A stretch of 53,033 nucleotides of DNA, taken from positions 1 through 53,033 of the forward strand of contig NZ_AUIE01000038.1 in the NCBI RefSeq assembly GCF_000423545.1, in the 5' to 3' direction. The notes below the pieces were generated by a model. It was not told where the DNA came from and did no database searches. It was given only the letters and a program-made list of their open reading frames with translations. The position numbers and the translations under genes were made by a program. Source of the stretch: Metapseudomonas resinovorans DSM 21078 (GTDB lineage Bacteria; Pseudomonadota; Gammaproteobacteria; Pseudomonadales; Pseudomonadaceae). This document shows, piece by piece, positions 18,230 to 26,381 of this stretch (its first letter is position 1; each line of letters starts with the position of its first letter).

Positions 18230-19449
18230 CCTGCGCGAGAGGCCAGTATCTCGATCAGCCTTTCAACTTGACTATTCATATCGAAGTTCTCCTCGAAATA
18301 CCTACGACCTGAAACCCCCATAGACTCTCGGTCCTCTGGAGTCATATTGTAGAGAATCCTAATGCAGCCAGCTAACGAGTGCGCATCCTCGGGAGGACAT
18401 ACAACTCCCGCGCCAGACTCTGCCACTACCCGCGCCCCTTCACCATCAAGCGAGGCAACTATCGGTCTTCCGGCGGCTAAATAGGCCTGTACCTTACTTG
18501 GAATGGTCGAGGAGAATATCTTCTGGTCTTTCAGAGAAACCAGCAATGCGGAGGAAACCTTGAAGATATGAGGCATGGACTCCATTGCAAACCGTCCTGG
18601 TATCACAAGATTGCTCAGGCCCAGCAATTCCTTCTGGGCCTTGAGCCAACCGGACATACTACCACTGCCGACCACAAATATTTTTATGTCTTTACAGTCT
18701 TGCAAAAGAGCAGCTGCATCAACGATCGTTTCTATTGCCTGAGCACTTCCAACGTTCCCGGCAAAAACAACCCCGAAGCATCCCTCAAGCTCCCTGGAGA
18801 GCTCTAGCGGAATCGCTCCACCCGCTCCAGTAATGGACTCTGGATCAATGGAGTTTGGGAAATAGATTATTTTTGAAGCAGAGGTATATGCTTTTACGGG
18901 CTCAAAAAAAGCACGCGATTGAATCAGAACAGTATTGCAGCAGGAGTAGATGATACGAACTACCTTCCCAACAAGCTTCAGTGCAACGCCTTTCTTGACA
19001 AACCCCGTAGCGGAGAGGCTTTCAGGCCAAAGATCCTGAACCCAGACCGCCAAATGTGCTCCTTTTATCCACTTCAATAGAATTGCCGGGATTGCTTGCG
19101 TTATTGGCGAAACTGCAAATACCAGGATAAAGTCAAAGTCTCTCCCTCTAAGCAATCGCGGCAGATACCAGACACCCGAAGCAACAAAAGAAAGATAATT
19201 CAGAGCGAGATTTAATGCGCCGCCTTTTCCGCGCGGACGCAGAGGCACCCGAACCACCTCGATTTTATCCAAGTAGCTTTCGACCTGAACACCTGACCTT
19301 TCATAGCCACTAAAAATCTCACCGTCTGGGTAATTTGGCTTACCTGTTGCAACAACTACTTCGTGCCCATTCTCAACCAACTTCCTCGAGAAATCATTTA
19401 TCAGGAAGTTCTCCGGCCAAAAATACTGAGAAACGATCAAAATCTTCAT
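18226..19449 (-). CDS. WbuB-like GT4 glycosyltransferase, first gene of the O-antigen cluster
   Basis: A 407-residue GT-B glycosyltransferase with the WbuB-type opening 'ILIVSQYFWPENFLINDFS' and 'GHEVVVATGKPNYPDGEIF', and a C-terminal nucleotide-sugar domain containing 'PSKVQAYLAAGRPIVAS'. WbuB relatives transfer L-FucNAc or similar L-amino sugars, which would suit the L-sugar pathway encoded downstream; that match is inference. It is the promoter-proximal gene of the minus-strand cluster, 456 bp from ihfB. Confidence 0.85.
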   Translation of the reverse strand: MKILIVSQYFWPENFLINDFSRKLVENGHEVVVATGKPNYPDGEIFSGYERSGVQVESYLDKIEVVRVPLRPRGKGGALNLALNYLSFVASGVWYLPRLLRGRDFDFILVFAVSPITQAIPAILLKWIKGAHLAVWVQDLWPESLSATGFVKKGVALKLVGKVVRIIYSCCNTVLIQSRAFFEPVKAYTSASKIIYFPNSIDPESITGAGGAIPLELSRELEGCFGVVFAGNVGSAQAIETIVDAAALLQDCKDIKIFVVGSGSMSGWLKAQKELLGLSNLVIPGRFAMESMPHIFKVSSALLVSLKDQKIFSSTIPSKVQAYLAAGRPIVASLDGEGARVVAESGAGVVCPPEDAHSLAGCIRILYNMTPEDRESMGVSGRRYFEENFDMNSQVERLIEILASRAG

Positions 19450-19905
19450 ACGTTAGATACTTTTCATAAATCCATTTACCTCTCCAACGATGCCACTCGA
19501 GATAAACAGAACTGATCTCACCACATCCCGCAGCACAGACCAATCAATAAAAATTAAAGCTTCAGGGTATCAACTAAACTCCCCGACATCAGAAGGTGCA
19601 GCGTAACTTTCCGGTAACTTCTACTAATGGCCACCCCAGACGCCTAAGAACGCAACTCGAGACTTTAAATCGAAGCCGCACGGGCCGCCTTACCTGAAAC
19701 CATTGAGCAGAGCAGGTGATAAGCAACATTAGCCACCACAAGAAAGCGCTCTGCGCCACAGCACTGCTATCAAGGCTATTCGAGAACAATTAAGAACGAT
19801 TCGCTCATGCCCCACGACTGTAAAGAGCAGTATGGATAGAAGGAGCAACGCAGCCCTCCTTAAGGAAAGGCTCGTTCTATCACACAGGGACCTCAAGACT
19901 CCCTT
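19450..19905 (-). other. 456-bp gap without a gene, presumed O-antigen promoter region
   Basis: No credible coding sequence is present on either strand. The O-antigen operon promoter should lie here, but I find neither a JUMPstart/ops-like element nor a convincing -35/-10 pair. From memory wzz sits at this point in P. aeruginosa serotypes; there is no wzz or recognisable remnant here. Confidence 0.6.
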
Positions 19906-20190
19906 TTAACCCTCTTCATTGACTCGATCGCGCAATTCCTTGCCCGGCTTGAAATGCGGCACGAACTTGCCATCCAGACGCACAGACTCGCCGGTCTTGG
20001 GGTTTCGCCCAACTCGCGGCGCGCGGAAGTGAAGGGAAAAGCTGCCGAAGCCACGAATCTCTATCCGATCCCCTGTCGCCAAGGCCTGGGACATCTGCTC
20101 CAGCATGGTCTTGATAGCAAGCTCGACATCCTTGGACGACAGCTGGCCCTGATGGGTGACAATTCGTTCGATCAACTCCGACTTGGTCAT
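19906..20190 (-). CDS. ihfB: Integration host factor subunit beta
   Basis: A 94-residue HU/IHF-fold protein. With IhfA it bends DNA sharply and acts in recombination, replication and sigma54 promoters. It shows '[10 protein letters not shown]', the core '[17 protein letters not shown]' and the DNA-intercalating beta-arm '[10 protein letters not shown]' with its proline. Length matches IhfB. AGAAGGG lies just before the ATG. It follows rpsA in the same direction across a strong terminator. Confidence 0.97.
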   Translation of the reverse strand: MTKSELIERIVTHQGQLSSKDVELAIKTMLEQMSQALATGDRIEIRGFGSFSLHFRAPRVGRNPKTGESVRLDGKFVPHFKPGKELRDRVNEEG

Positions 20191-20293
20191 GGTTTTCCCT
20201 TCTAATTCAAGCGGCTAGATCAGCTCACTGAGTTTTTAGCACGCCGACGGAGCTTTGAACAGCCCAAACGCCAGAAGGGAAAACGCAGATAAC

Positions 20294-20321
20294 AAAAAGG
20301 GCGGCCTAGGCCGCCCTTTTT
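20294..20321 (-). terminator. Terminator between rpsA and ihfB
   Basis: A near-perfect palindrome, AAAAAGGGCGGCC (20294-20306) with GGCCGCCCTTTTT (20309-20321), flanked by A and T runs so that it can work on both strands. It starts 18 bp past the rpsA stop on the minus strand. Confidence 0.88.
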
Positions 20322-20338
20322 GCTAATGGAGAGGGTGA

Positions 20339-22018
20339 TTAGCCCTGGTTCTCCATCTGAGCACGAATCAGGTCACCAATGGTGGTCGGGCCGGTAGACT
20401 CGACTTCCTGCTTGCGCAGTTCCTTCATGGCGTCCTTCTCGTCATCAACGTCCTTGGACTTGATGGAGAGGCTGATTACGCGGCTCTTACGGTCGATGCT
20501 GATGATCTTGGCTTCAACTTCTTCGCCTTCCTTCAGCACGTTGCGCGCGTCTTCAACGCGGTCACGGCTGATTTCGGAAGCTTTCAGAACGCCTTCGATC
20601 TCGCCACCGAGGCTGATAACAGCGCCCTTGGCGTCAACTTCTTTCACGGTACCGCGAACGATGCTGCCTTTCTCGTGCATGGAGGCGTAGCTGGAGAACG
20701 GATCGTCTTCCAGTTGCTTGATGCCCAGGGAGATGCGCTCGCGCTCCGGATCAACGGAGAGGATGACGGTTTCCAGCTCGTCGCCCTTCTTGAAGCGGCG
20801 AACGGCTTCTTCGCCAACTTCGTTCCAGGAGATGTCGGACAGGTGAACCAGACCGTCGATGCCGCCTTCCAAGCCGATGAAGATACCGAAATCGGTGATC
20901 GACTTGATGGTGCCGGAGATCTTATCGCCCTTGTTGAAGCGGCTGGAGAAGTCTTCCCACGGGTTGGACTTGCACTGCTTGATGCCCAGGGAGATACGAC
21001 GACGCTCTTCGTCGATGTCCAGAACCTGAACTTCCACTTCGTCGCCAACCTGAACGACTTTCGACGGGTGGATGTTTTTGTTGGTCCAGTCCATTTCGGA
21101 AACGTGCACCAGGCCTTCCACACCCTCTTCCAGCTCGGCGAAGCAGCCGTAGTCGGTGAGATTGGTAACGCGAGCAGTAACGCGAGTACCTTCCGGGTAG
21201 CGCGCCTTGATGGCGACCCATGGGTCTTCGCCCAGCTGCTTCAGACCCAGGGAAACGCGATTGCGCTCGCGATCGAACTTCAGGACCTTGACGTCGATCT
21301 CGTCACCAACGTTGACGATCTCGGACGGATGCTTGATGCGCTTCCAGGCCATGTCGGTGATGTGCAGCAGACCATCTACGCCGCCCAGGTCAACGAACGC
21401 ACCGTAATCGGTGAGGTTCTTGACGATACCTTTGACTTGCTGGCCTTCCTGCAGGGATTCCAGCAGAGCTTCGCGCTCGGCGCTGTTCTCGGCTTCCAGG
21501 ACGCTGCGACGGGAAACGACAACGTTGTTGCGCTTCTGGTCGAGCTTGATGACCTTGAATTCGAGCTCTTTGCCTTCCAGGTGGGCGGTGTCGCGCACAG
21601 GGCGCACATCCACCAGGGAGCCCGGCAGGAACGCGCGGATGCCGCTGACGTCGACGGTGAAACCGCCTTTGACCTTGCCGTTGATAACGCCTTTGACCAC
21701 TTCCTCGGCGTTGAAGGCTGCTTCCAGAACCAGCCAGGACTCGGCACGCTTGGCTTTCTCGCGGGACAGCTTGGTTTCACCGAAGCCATCTTCCACAGCG
21801 TCAAGCGCAACGTGGACCTCGTCACCCACCTTGATGGTCAGCTCGCCTTGTTCGTTGTAGAACTGCTCGACCGGGATGACGCCCTCGGATTTCAGGCCAG
21901 CATGGACGGTGACCCAGTCACCATCGATGTCGACCACGATGCCGGTGATGATTGCACCCGGCTGCATGTCGAGGGATTTCAGGCTTTCTTCAAAAAGTTC
22001 TGCAAAGCTTTCGCTCAT
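20339..22018 (-). CDS. rpsA: 30S ribosomal protein S1
   Basis: A 559-residue protein made of six S1 RNA-binding domains. The first two (about residues 20-170) anchor it to the ribosome, the rest bind mRNA leaders. Repeat signatures such as '[19 protein letters not shown]', '[20 protein letters not shown]' and '[20 protein letters not shown]' are clear. The MSESFAELF start at 22018 is chosen because it gives the standard Pseudomonas length and has an upstream ACAGG; an ATG 18 bp earlier is also in frame. The usual upstream neighbour cmk is absent. Confidence 0.97.
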   Translation of the reverse strand: MSESFAELFEESLKSLDMQPGAIITGIVVDIDGDWVTVHAGLKSEGVIPVEQFYNEQGELTIKVGDEVHVALDAVEDGFGETKLSREKAKRAESWLVLEAAFNAEEVVKGVINGKVKGGFTVDVSGIRAFLPGSLVDVRPVRDTAHLEGKELEFKVIKLDQKRNNVVVSRRSVLEAENSAEREALLESLQEGQQVKGIVKNLTDYGAFVDLGGVDGLLHITDMAWKRIKHPSEIVNVGDEIDVKVLKFDRERNRVSLGLKQLGEDPWVAIKARYPEGTRVTARVTNLTDYGCFAELEEGVEGLVHVSEMDWTNKNIHPSKVVQVGDEVEVQVLDIDEERRRISLGIKQCKSNPWEDFSSRFNKGDKISGTIKSITDFGIFIGLEGGIDGLVHLSDISWNEVGEEAVRRFKKGDELETVILSVDPERERISLGIKQLEDDPFSSYASMHEKGSIVRGTVKEVDAKGAVISLGGEIEGVLKASEISRDRVEDARNVLKEGEEVEAKIISIDRKSRVISLSIKSKDVDDEKDAMKELRKQEVESTGPTTIGDLIRAQMENQG

Positions 22019-22051
22019 GTTCATACCTGTAGTCAAAGGCCAGGAAAGGCC

Positions 22052-22080
22052 CTATTCCGCACTCCAGCCAATGCGGTCAA
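22052..22080 (-). promoter_or_regulatory. Candidate rpsA promoter
   Basis: On the minus strand TTGACC (22075-22080) and GAATAG (22052-22057) are 17 bp apart, 34 bp upstream of the rpsA start codon. The -35 is good, the -10 is weak. Confidence 0.45.
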
Positions 22081-22300
22081 GTCATCAATAGAGGCAGCGG
22101 GGATCGAAGCTGGTATCCCGCGCTGCCCCAGTGGCGCCCTTTCCAACCGAAGCTGGTAGTGACGCAAATCCTAGGGGTTGACACCGGCTTTTTCGACCTC
22201 AAAACGGAGGAATCGAGCCGATATAAGGGCTGGAATGGTAGCAACGGGGCTGACGCCCGTCAATTCCAGGCCCTCAGGCATTTCGTAAGGGTGCGGCAGT

Positions 22301-23473
22301 CTACAGCAGAGCGCCCGCGCCCTGTAGATAAAGCGCCAGACGGTGCAGCATGGCGTCACAGGCAGCCAACTGTTCGAGGCTGATGAATTCGTCCGGCTTG
22401 TGGCCCTGATCCATGCTGCCGGGGCCGCAGACCACAGTGGGAATACCGCTTTGATCGTACAGCCCGCCTTCGGTACCGAAGGCAACGGTTCCGAATTCCG
22501 CCGAACCACTGATTAATGCCAACAACTGTGCTGCTTCACTATCAGGCGATGTCGCCAGCCCTGGATAAGCACTCAACGGCTGGAGGCGAATGCCAGTGTC
22601 AGGTTGAACGACGCGCATTTTCGGCACCAGCTCCGTTTCAGCGAAAGACTGCAGCTCGTCGGCTACTTGCCTTGCATCGAAATTCGGCAGCGCCCGCACT
22701 TCGAAATCGAACTCGCACTCCGCCGGCACGATGTTCAGCGCCCGCCCGCCCTTGATGGTGCCAGTCTGCACGGTAGAGAACGGGGGGTCGAAACGCTCAT
22801 CATGGCGCTCCGGTCGCGCCAGTTCGGCACCGATCTCTCCAAGTTTGCCGATCAACCTTGCTGCGTATTCGATGGCGTTGACACCTTGAGGCGCATAAGC
22901 CGAATGACAGGCGGCACCCTGCACCTGGCAGCGCATCGCCAGCTTGCCCTTGTGCCCGAGCACAGGCTTCAGTTCAGTAGGTTCGCCAATCAGACAAAGC
23001 CACGGCTTGTGCGGTCTGCTCTCCAGCTCAGCGAGCATCGGCCGCACACCCAGGCAACCGACTTCCTCGTCATAAGAGAAAGCCAGATGCACCGGCATCT
23101 GCAGCGGCCGCTCAAGAAAGCCGGGCACCGCCGCCAACACGGAGGCGATAAACCCCTTCATATCCGCCGTGCCGCGCCCATACAGCCGCCCTTCCCTGTC
23201 GGTCAGGCGGAATGGGTCGACCGTCCAGGCCTGCCCGTCCACCGGCACCACGTCGGTATGCCCGGAAAGCACGACGCCACTCCGATCCCGGGGACCGATG
23301 GTGGCAAACAGATTGGCCTTGGTCCGCTCCGCGTTGTAGAAGAGCTCGCTCTCCACCCCCAACTCCGCCAGGTAATCCCTGATGAAGGCGATGAGCTCCA
23401 GATTGGAATCCCGACTGACGGTCGCAAATCCGACCAGCCGCTCCAGCAATGCGCGACTGCCCGACTCACTCAT
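22301..23473 (-). CDS. M20 metallopeptidase-family deacylase (ArgE-like)
   Basis: A 390-residue M20 amidohydrolase with the zinc-site motifs 'SGHTDVVPVDGQ', 'YGRGTADMKG' and 'SYDEEVGCLG', a dimerisation lid domain in the middle, and a late 'GPGSMDQGHKPDEF' with the last metal-ligand His. It most resembles N-acetylornithine deacetylase, but it is not with arginine genes. Overlap with a DUF1028 gene (8 bp) and proximity to RidA and a flavin monooxygenase suggest hydrolysis of an N-acyl or carbamoyl amino compound in a catabolic route. The ATG at 23473 is preferred; a GTG lies one codon earlier. Confidence 0.82.
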   Translation of the reverse strand: MSESGSRALLERLVGFATVSRDSNLELIAFIRDYLAELGVESELFYNAERTKANLFATIGPRDRSGVVLSGHTDVVPVDGQAWTVDPFRLTDREGRLYGRGTADMKGFIASVLAAVPGFLERPLQMPVHLAFSYDEEVGCLGVRPMLAELESRPHKPWLCLIGEPTELKPVLGHKGKLAMRCQVQGAACHSAYAPQGVNAIEYAARLIGKLGEIGAELARPERHDERFDPPFSTVQTGTIKGGRALNIVPAECEFDFEVRALPNFDARQVADELQSFAETELVPKMRVVQPDTGIRLQPLSAYPGLATSPDSEAAQLLALISGSAEFGTVAFGTEGGLYDQSGIPTVVCGPGSMDQGHKPDEFISLEQLAACDAMLHRLALYLQGAGALL

Positions 23474-24140
23474 CACCCGGCACCCCGTAGCTGGGTGCGG
23501 CGGTAGGGTCCAGCGCCCGAGTCAGGTAGTCCTGCATCTGCGGCCGATAGGCCTGCCATAGCCCGTCCAACTGCCCGATGGGGTCCTCATCAGCCCAGTC
23601 CACTCGCAGGTCGACGATCGGCCAAGTGAGATCCCCCACCACCTTGAGCGCCGCCGAATGAACAGGCCCAGCCTCACCGCCCGCCGACATCGCGGCATGC
23701 ATCGCCGCCAGTAGCCGGTCGGCCAGCATCCCCGGTGCAGACTCAAAGGCCTGCACCATGGCTTCTATGACATGACGACCGGACAGCAGGTTACCCGCTG
23801 CAGCGCATTGCTCGCCTGCCTCGGCGTTGTGCACGCCCAAGGCTTCGCTGCCGCTGAACAGCGCGACGCGGCCCTGGCTATCGATCACCGTCACCTGCCG
23901 GTACTGGCTCCAGCCATTGCTGCTCAGCGCGCGATCCAGGGCCGCCGCCGGCTCCAGCTGACCATCCAGCAGATCGAGAATCTGCGGCCCCAGGGCCGGC
24001 AGCGTGACGTTCTGCGTCGCCACCGCTCCCACGCCGGCACGAACCCACGGACAACGGGCGCCAACGGCGATGCTCGATGAGCTGATGGCAATTCCGAGCT
24101 GGCCCGTCTCAGAGCAGCGCCCAATGATGGAGAACGTCAT
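23466..24140 (-). CDS. DUF1028 family protein
   Basis: A 224-residue protein with the DUF1028 N-terminus 'MTFSIIGRCSETGQLGIAISSSSIAVGARCPW' in pieces: FSIIGR, GIAISSSSIAVG and VGAVATQNVTLP. The family is predicted to have an Ntn-hydrolase-like fold and often sits beside RidA and M20 amidohydrolases; no reaction is established that I know of. It lies 11 bp after the RidA gene and overlaps the M20 gene by 8 bp, so the three are surely one operon. Confidence 0.85.
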   Translation of the reverse strand: MTFSIIGRCSETGQLGIAISSSSIAVGARCPWVRAGVGAVATQNVTLPALGPQILDLLDGQLEPAAALDRALSSNGWSQYRQVTVIDSQGRVALFSGSEALGVHNAEAGEQCAAAGNLLSGRHVIEAMVQAFESAPGMLADRLLAAMHAAMSAGGEAGPVHSAALKVVGDLTWPIVDLRVDWADEDPIGQLDGLWQAYRPQMQDYLTRALDPTAAPSYGVPGDE

Positions 24141-24151
24141 AGCCTTGCTCC

Positions 24152-24583
24152 TTATGCCTTCGCCGGCTGCCAGTCATCCGGAATCACCGCGATCACGTCG
24201 ATCTCCATCAGCCACTGGGGTTGGCCCAGGGCCGACACCACCAGGCCGGTGGAAATGGGGAACACGCCCTTCAGCCATTTGCCCACCTCCTGATAGACCG
24301 GCTCGCGGTAACGCGGGTCGATCAGATAGGTGGTGGTCTTGACGATATGAGACAGGTCGCTGCCCGCCTCCTCCAGCAGTTGCTTGACGTTCTTCATCGC
24401 CTGCTCGGTCTGAGCACGCGGGTCGCCGAGCCCTACCAGGCGACCTTCGAAATCGGTCCCGACCTGTCCGCGGACATAGACGGTATTGCCGGCGCGCACG
24501 GCCTGGCAGAGGTCATTGTCCAGCGACTGGTTCGGATACGTATCTTTGGTGTTGAACATGCGGATGCGGGTATGAGTAGGCAT
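24152..24583 (-). CDS. RidA/YjgF family protein
   Basis: A 143-residue RidA-fold protein with 'VRGQVGTDFEGRLVG', 'QTEQAMKNVKQLLEEAG', 'TTTYLIDPRYREPVY' and the end 'PQWLMEIDVIAV'. RidA proteins hydrolyse reactive enamine/imine intermediates or act as pathway-specific deaminases. The canonical substrate-binding Arg in the 'R.P' region is represented by 'YREPVY', so it may be a pathway-specific paralogue instead of the housekeeping RidA. It is in one operon with the DUF1028 and M20 genes and 73 bp from the monooxygenase. Confidence 0.87.
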   Translation of the reverse strand: MPTHTRIRMFNTKDTYPNQSLDNDLCQAVRAGNTVYVRGQVGTDFEGRLVGLGDPRAQTEQAMKNVKQLLEEAGSDLSHIVKTTTYLIDPRYREPVYQEVGKWLKGVFPISTGLVVSALGQPQWLMEIDVIAVIPDDWQPAKA

Positions 24584-24655
24584 CGATTTACTTCCATTAA
24601 TCTGACTGTTTGAACCTGCGAATCAGGGCGCGTGCCATCAGGACTTTTCTATCGA

Positions 24656-25972
24656 TCAGTCTTCTGCCTGGCGCTGCGAGGGGTCGCGGTAAGCGAGGTA
24701 TTTGCGCTGCGTGGCGATATGGTCAGCAATGTGCTTCGCATCGTGCCAAACGCCCCAGATGAATGTGGAGCCACGACGCGACAGCCACGGCAGGCCGACG
24801 AAATAGATACCCGGCTCGCTAGAAACACCGCGCTGATGCTGCGGCTTGCCCTTGGCGTCGAAGGCGTTGACCTTCAACCAGCTGTAATCAACTGCATAAC
24901 CGGTCGCCCAGATGATCGAAGTGACGCCGGCCTTGGCGAGGTCCAGCTCGAGAATCGGGTTGCTCACGCATTCCGGATCCGGGTAGGTAACGCGGGCTTC
25001 GGGCTCCTCCGGGAGATCGAGACCATTGCGCGCGATATAGGCATCTGCGGCATCCAGCAAGGACAGATAGTTCTCGTCACCGCGGGCGATGTTGTCCGCC
25101 AGGTCCTGTTGGAATGCCACCAGGTCGCCATCGAACGACTTGGTCAGACCAACGAGCGTCACGCCCTGATGGGCCAGGCCACGGAAGTCGACCGTATGGC
25201 CGCCACGGGCACCGCTTACAGCAATGGTCACGTGTTCTTTGCCCGGCTGCGCGGCTTCCGCATCCCACAGGCCAAGCACGCCGAGCCACCAGCAGAAATC
25301 GCGGTTGCGGTAGGCACGCGGCGGACGATCATGCGGGCCAACTGACAGATAGACCTGCTTGCCGGCGCGCTGCAGCTCATCAGCAATCTGCACGCCCGAC
25401 GATCCGGCCCCCACCACCAGCACGCCGCCCTCTGGCAGTTGCTGCGGATTGCGGTACTGGGCGGAGTGGATCTGCGTGACCTTCGCATTGGTGGGTGCGA
25501 TCGGCGGGATGATCGGGCGCTGGAAAGGTCCGGTAGCGGCCACCACACGGTTTGCCTGGATCACGCCCTCGGACGTTTCAATGGTGAAACCCGGACGGTC
25601 GGTATTGCGTACTACCGACTTCACTTCCACGCCGGTGCGGATGGGGGCATCGAACTGCTTGGCATAGGCTTCGAAGTAATCCGCAACCTGTTCTTTCGGG
25701 GCGAAGGCATCGGGATCGAGGTCGAACTCCAGTCCCGGGAAGCGATCGTGCCAGGCCGGGCCATTGGCAACCAGCGAATCCCAGCGCCCCGTGCGCCAGG
25801 CTTCGGCGATGCGATTGCGCTCCAGGACAAGGTGCGGCACCCCAAGCTTGCTCAGGTGCTCACTCATGGCCACGCCGGCCTGACCGGCGCCAACGACAAG
25901 CGTATCGATTTCAATGTTCTCAACTGGCCTGTCCGCGCACTTCTGAAACGCAGGTTGGTTCAGGTCGGTCAT
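24656..25972 (-). CDS. Flavin-containing monooxygenase-like NAD(P)/FAD oxidoreductase
   Basis: A 438-residue two-dinucleotide-domain flavoprotein: FAD-binding 'DTLVVGAGQAGVAMSEHL' near residue 25 and NADPH-binding 'GVLVVGAGSSGVQIADEL' near residue 180. It has 'VVAATGPFQRPIIPP' and a late 'IIWATGYAVDYSWL'. Relatives (CzcO/YdiF-type) N- or S-oxygenate small molecules. As first gene before RidA, DUF1028 and the M20 enzyme it may start oxidative breakdown of a nitrogen compound; substrate unknown. The gene start has AGGAGG-like sequence just upstream. Confidence 0.85.
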   Translation of the reverse strand: MTDLNQPAFQKCADRPVENIEIDTLVVGAGQAGVAMSEHLSKLGVPHLVLERNRIAEAWRTGRWDSLVANGPAWHDRFPGLEFDLDPDAFAPKEQVADYFEAYAKQFDAPIRTGVEVKSVVRNTDRPGFTIETSEGVIQANRVVAATGPFQRPIIPPIAPTNAKVTQIHSAQYRNPQQLPEGGVLVVGAGSSGVQIADELQRAGKQVYLSVGPHDRPPRAYRNRDFCWWLGVLGLWDAEAAQPGKEHVTIAVSGARGGHTVDFRGLAHQGVTLVGLTKSFDGDLVAFQQDLADNIARGDENYLSLLDAADAYIARNGLDLPEEPEARVTYPDPECVSNPILELDLAKAGVTSIIWATGYAVDYSWLKVNAFDAKGKPQHQRGVSSEPGIYFVGLPWLSRRGSTFIWGVWHDAKHIADHIATQRKYLAYRDPSQRQAED

Positions 25973-26339
25973 AGCTTGCCTCCTCTGATTCTGATCATTG
26001 TTGTTCTGCTGTTGCGGCTATCTGTTGGGGGTTGGCCGCATTCTGTTCAGAGCGAGGGATTCGCGAAATTATGATTTTTGTAGTCGCTGGCTAGGAAAAA
26101 GCTGCCTGCACTGAAAGTGCGCGGCCCGCGTGGCATAAGGCTTTGGCTATAGGTTTTTTAGTTTCAGACGCGACAAATTAAATGGCTTCTCGACGTTTAC
26201 GGCGCCCGCGGAATCGGCGTGGCGTCAACGTGGCACCGGCGACCCCGCGCTCGCCTGGCTGCGAAGTCGGGTGCTGGCCGGAGCCGACTGAGCCCCACTG
26301 ATCGAAATCCATTTGCCGCACACCAGCCGCGCCTGATAT
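25973..26339. other. 367-bp gap between divergent operons
   Basis: The gap separates the monooxygenase operon (minus) from fan1 (plus). No gene is supported. A 39-codon Arg-rich frame at 26182-26301 lacks a ribosome binding site. The right edge runs into a LexA box; otherwise I see no clear operator. Confidence 0.5.
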
Positions 26340-26355
26340 CTGTATAAATCCACAG
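26340..26355 (+). promoter_or_regulatory. LexA box upstream of fan1
   Basis: CTGTATAAATCCACAG has the CTG-N10-CAG core of the gamma-proteobacterial LexA operator, ends 26 bp before the fan1 start codon, and shares the 13-mer TATCTGTATAAAT with the second LexA box at 31093. Two inner positions depart from perfect symmetry, suggesting a somewhat weaker site. Confidence 0.82.
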
Positions 26356-26381
26356 TACAAGCCCAACCCAGTTCCCTCTCC

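Noticed and set aside
19589-19789. 66-codon minus-strand frame with a hydrophobic stretch, considered as a LapA or Wzz remnant
   Set aside because: It begins with TTG, lacks a ribosome site, and does not resemble LapA or Wzz.
20675-22159. Open plus-strand frame of 494 codons
   Set aside because: Antisense to rpsA; repetition reflects the repeated S1 domains read backwards.
26129-26150. Possible sigma54 (-24/-12) promoter TGGCAT...TTGGCT
   Set aside because: The GG to GC spacing is 12 instead of the required 10 bp.
26182-26301. 39-codon Arg-rich frame upstream of fan1
   Set aside because: No Shine-Dalgarno sequence, skewed composition as expected of GC-rich noncoding DNA, and it ends before the LexA box.
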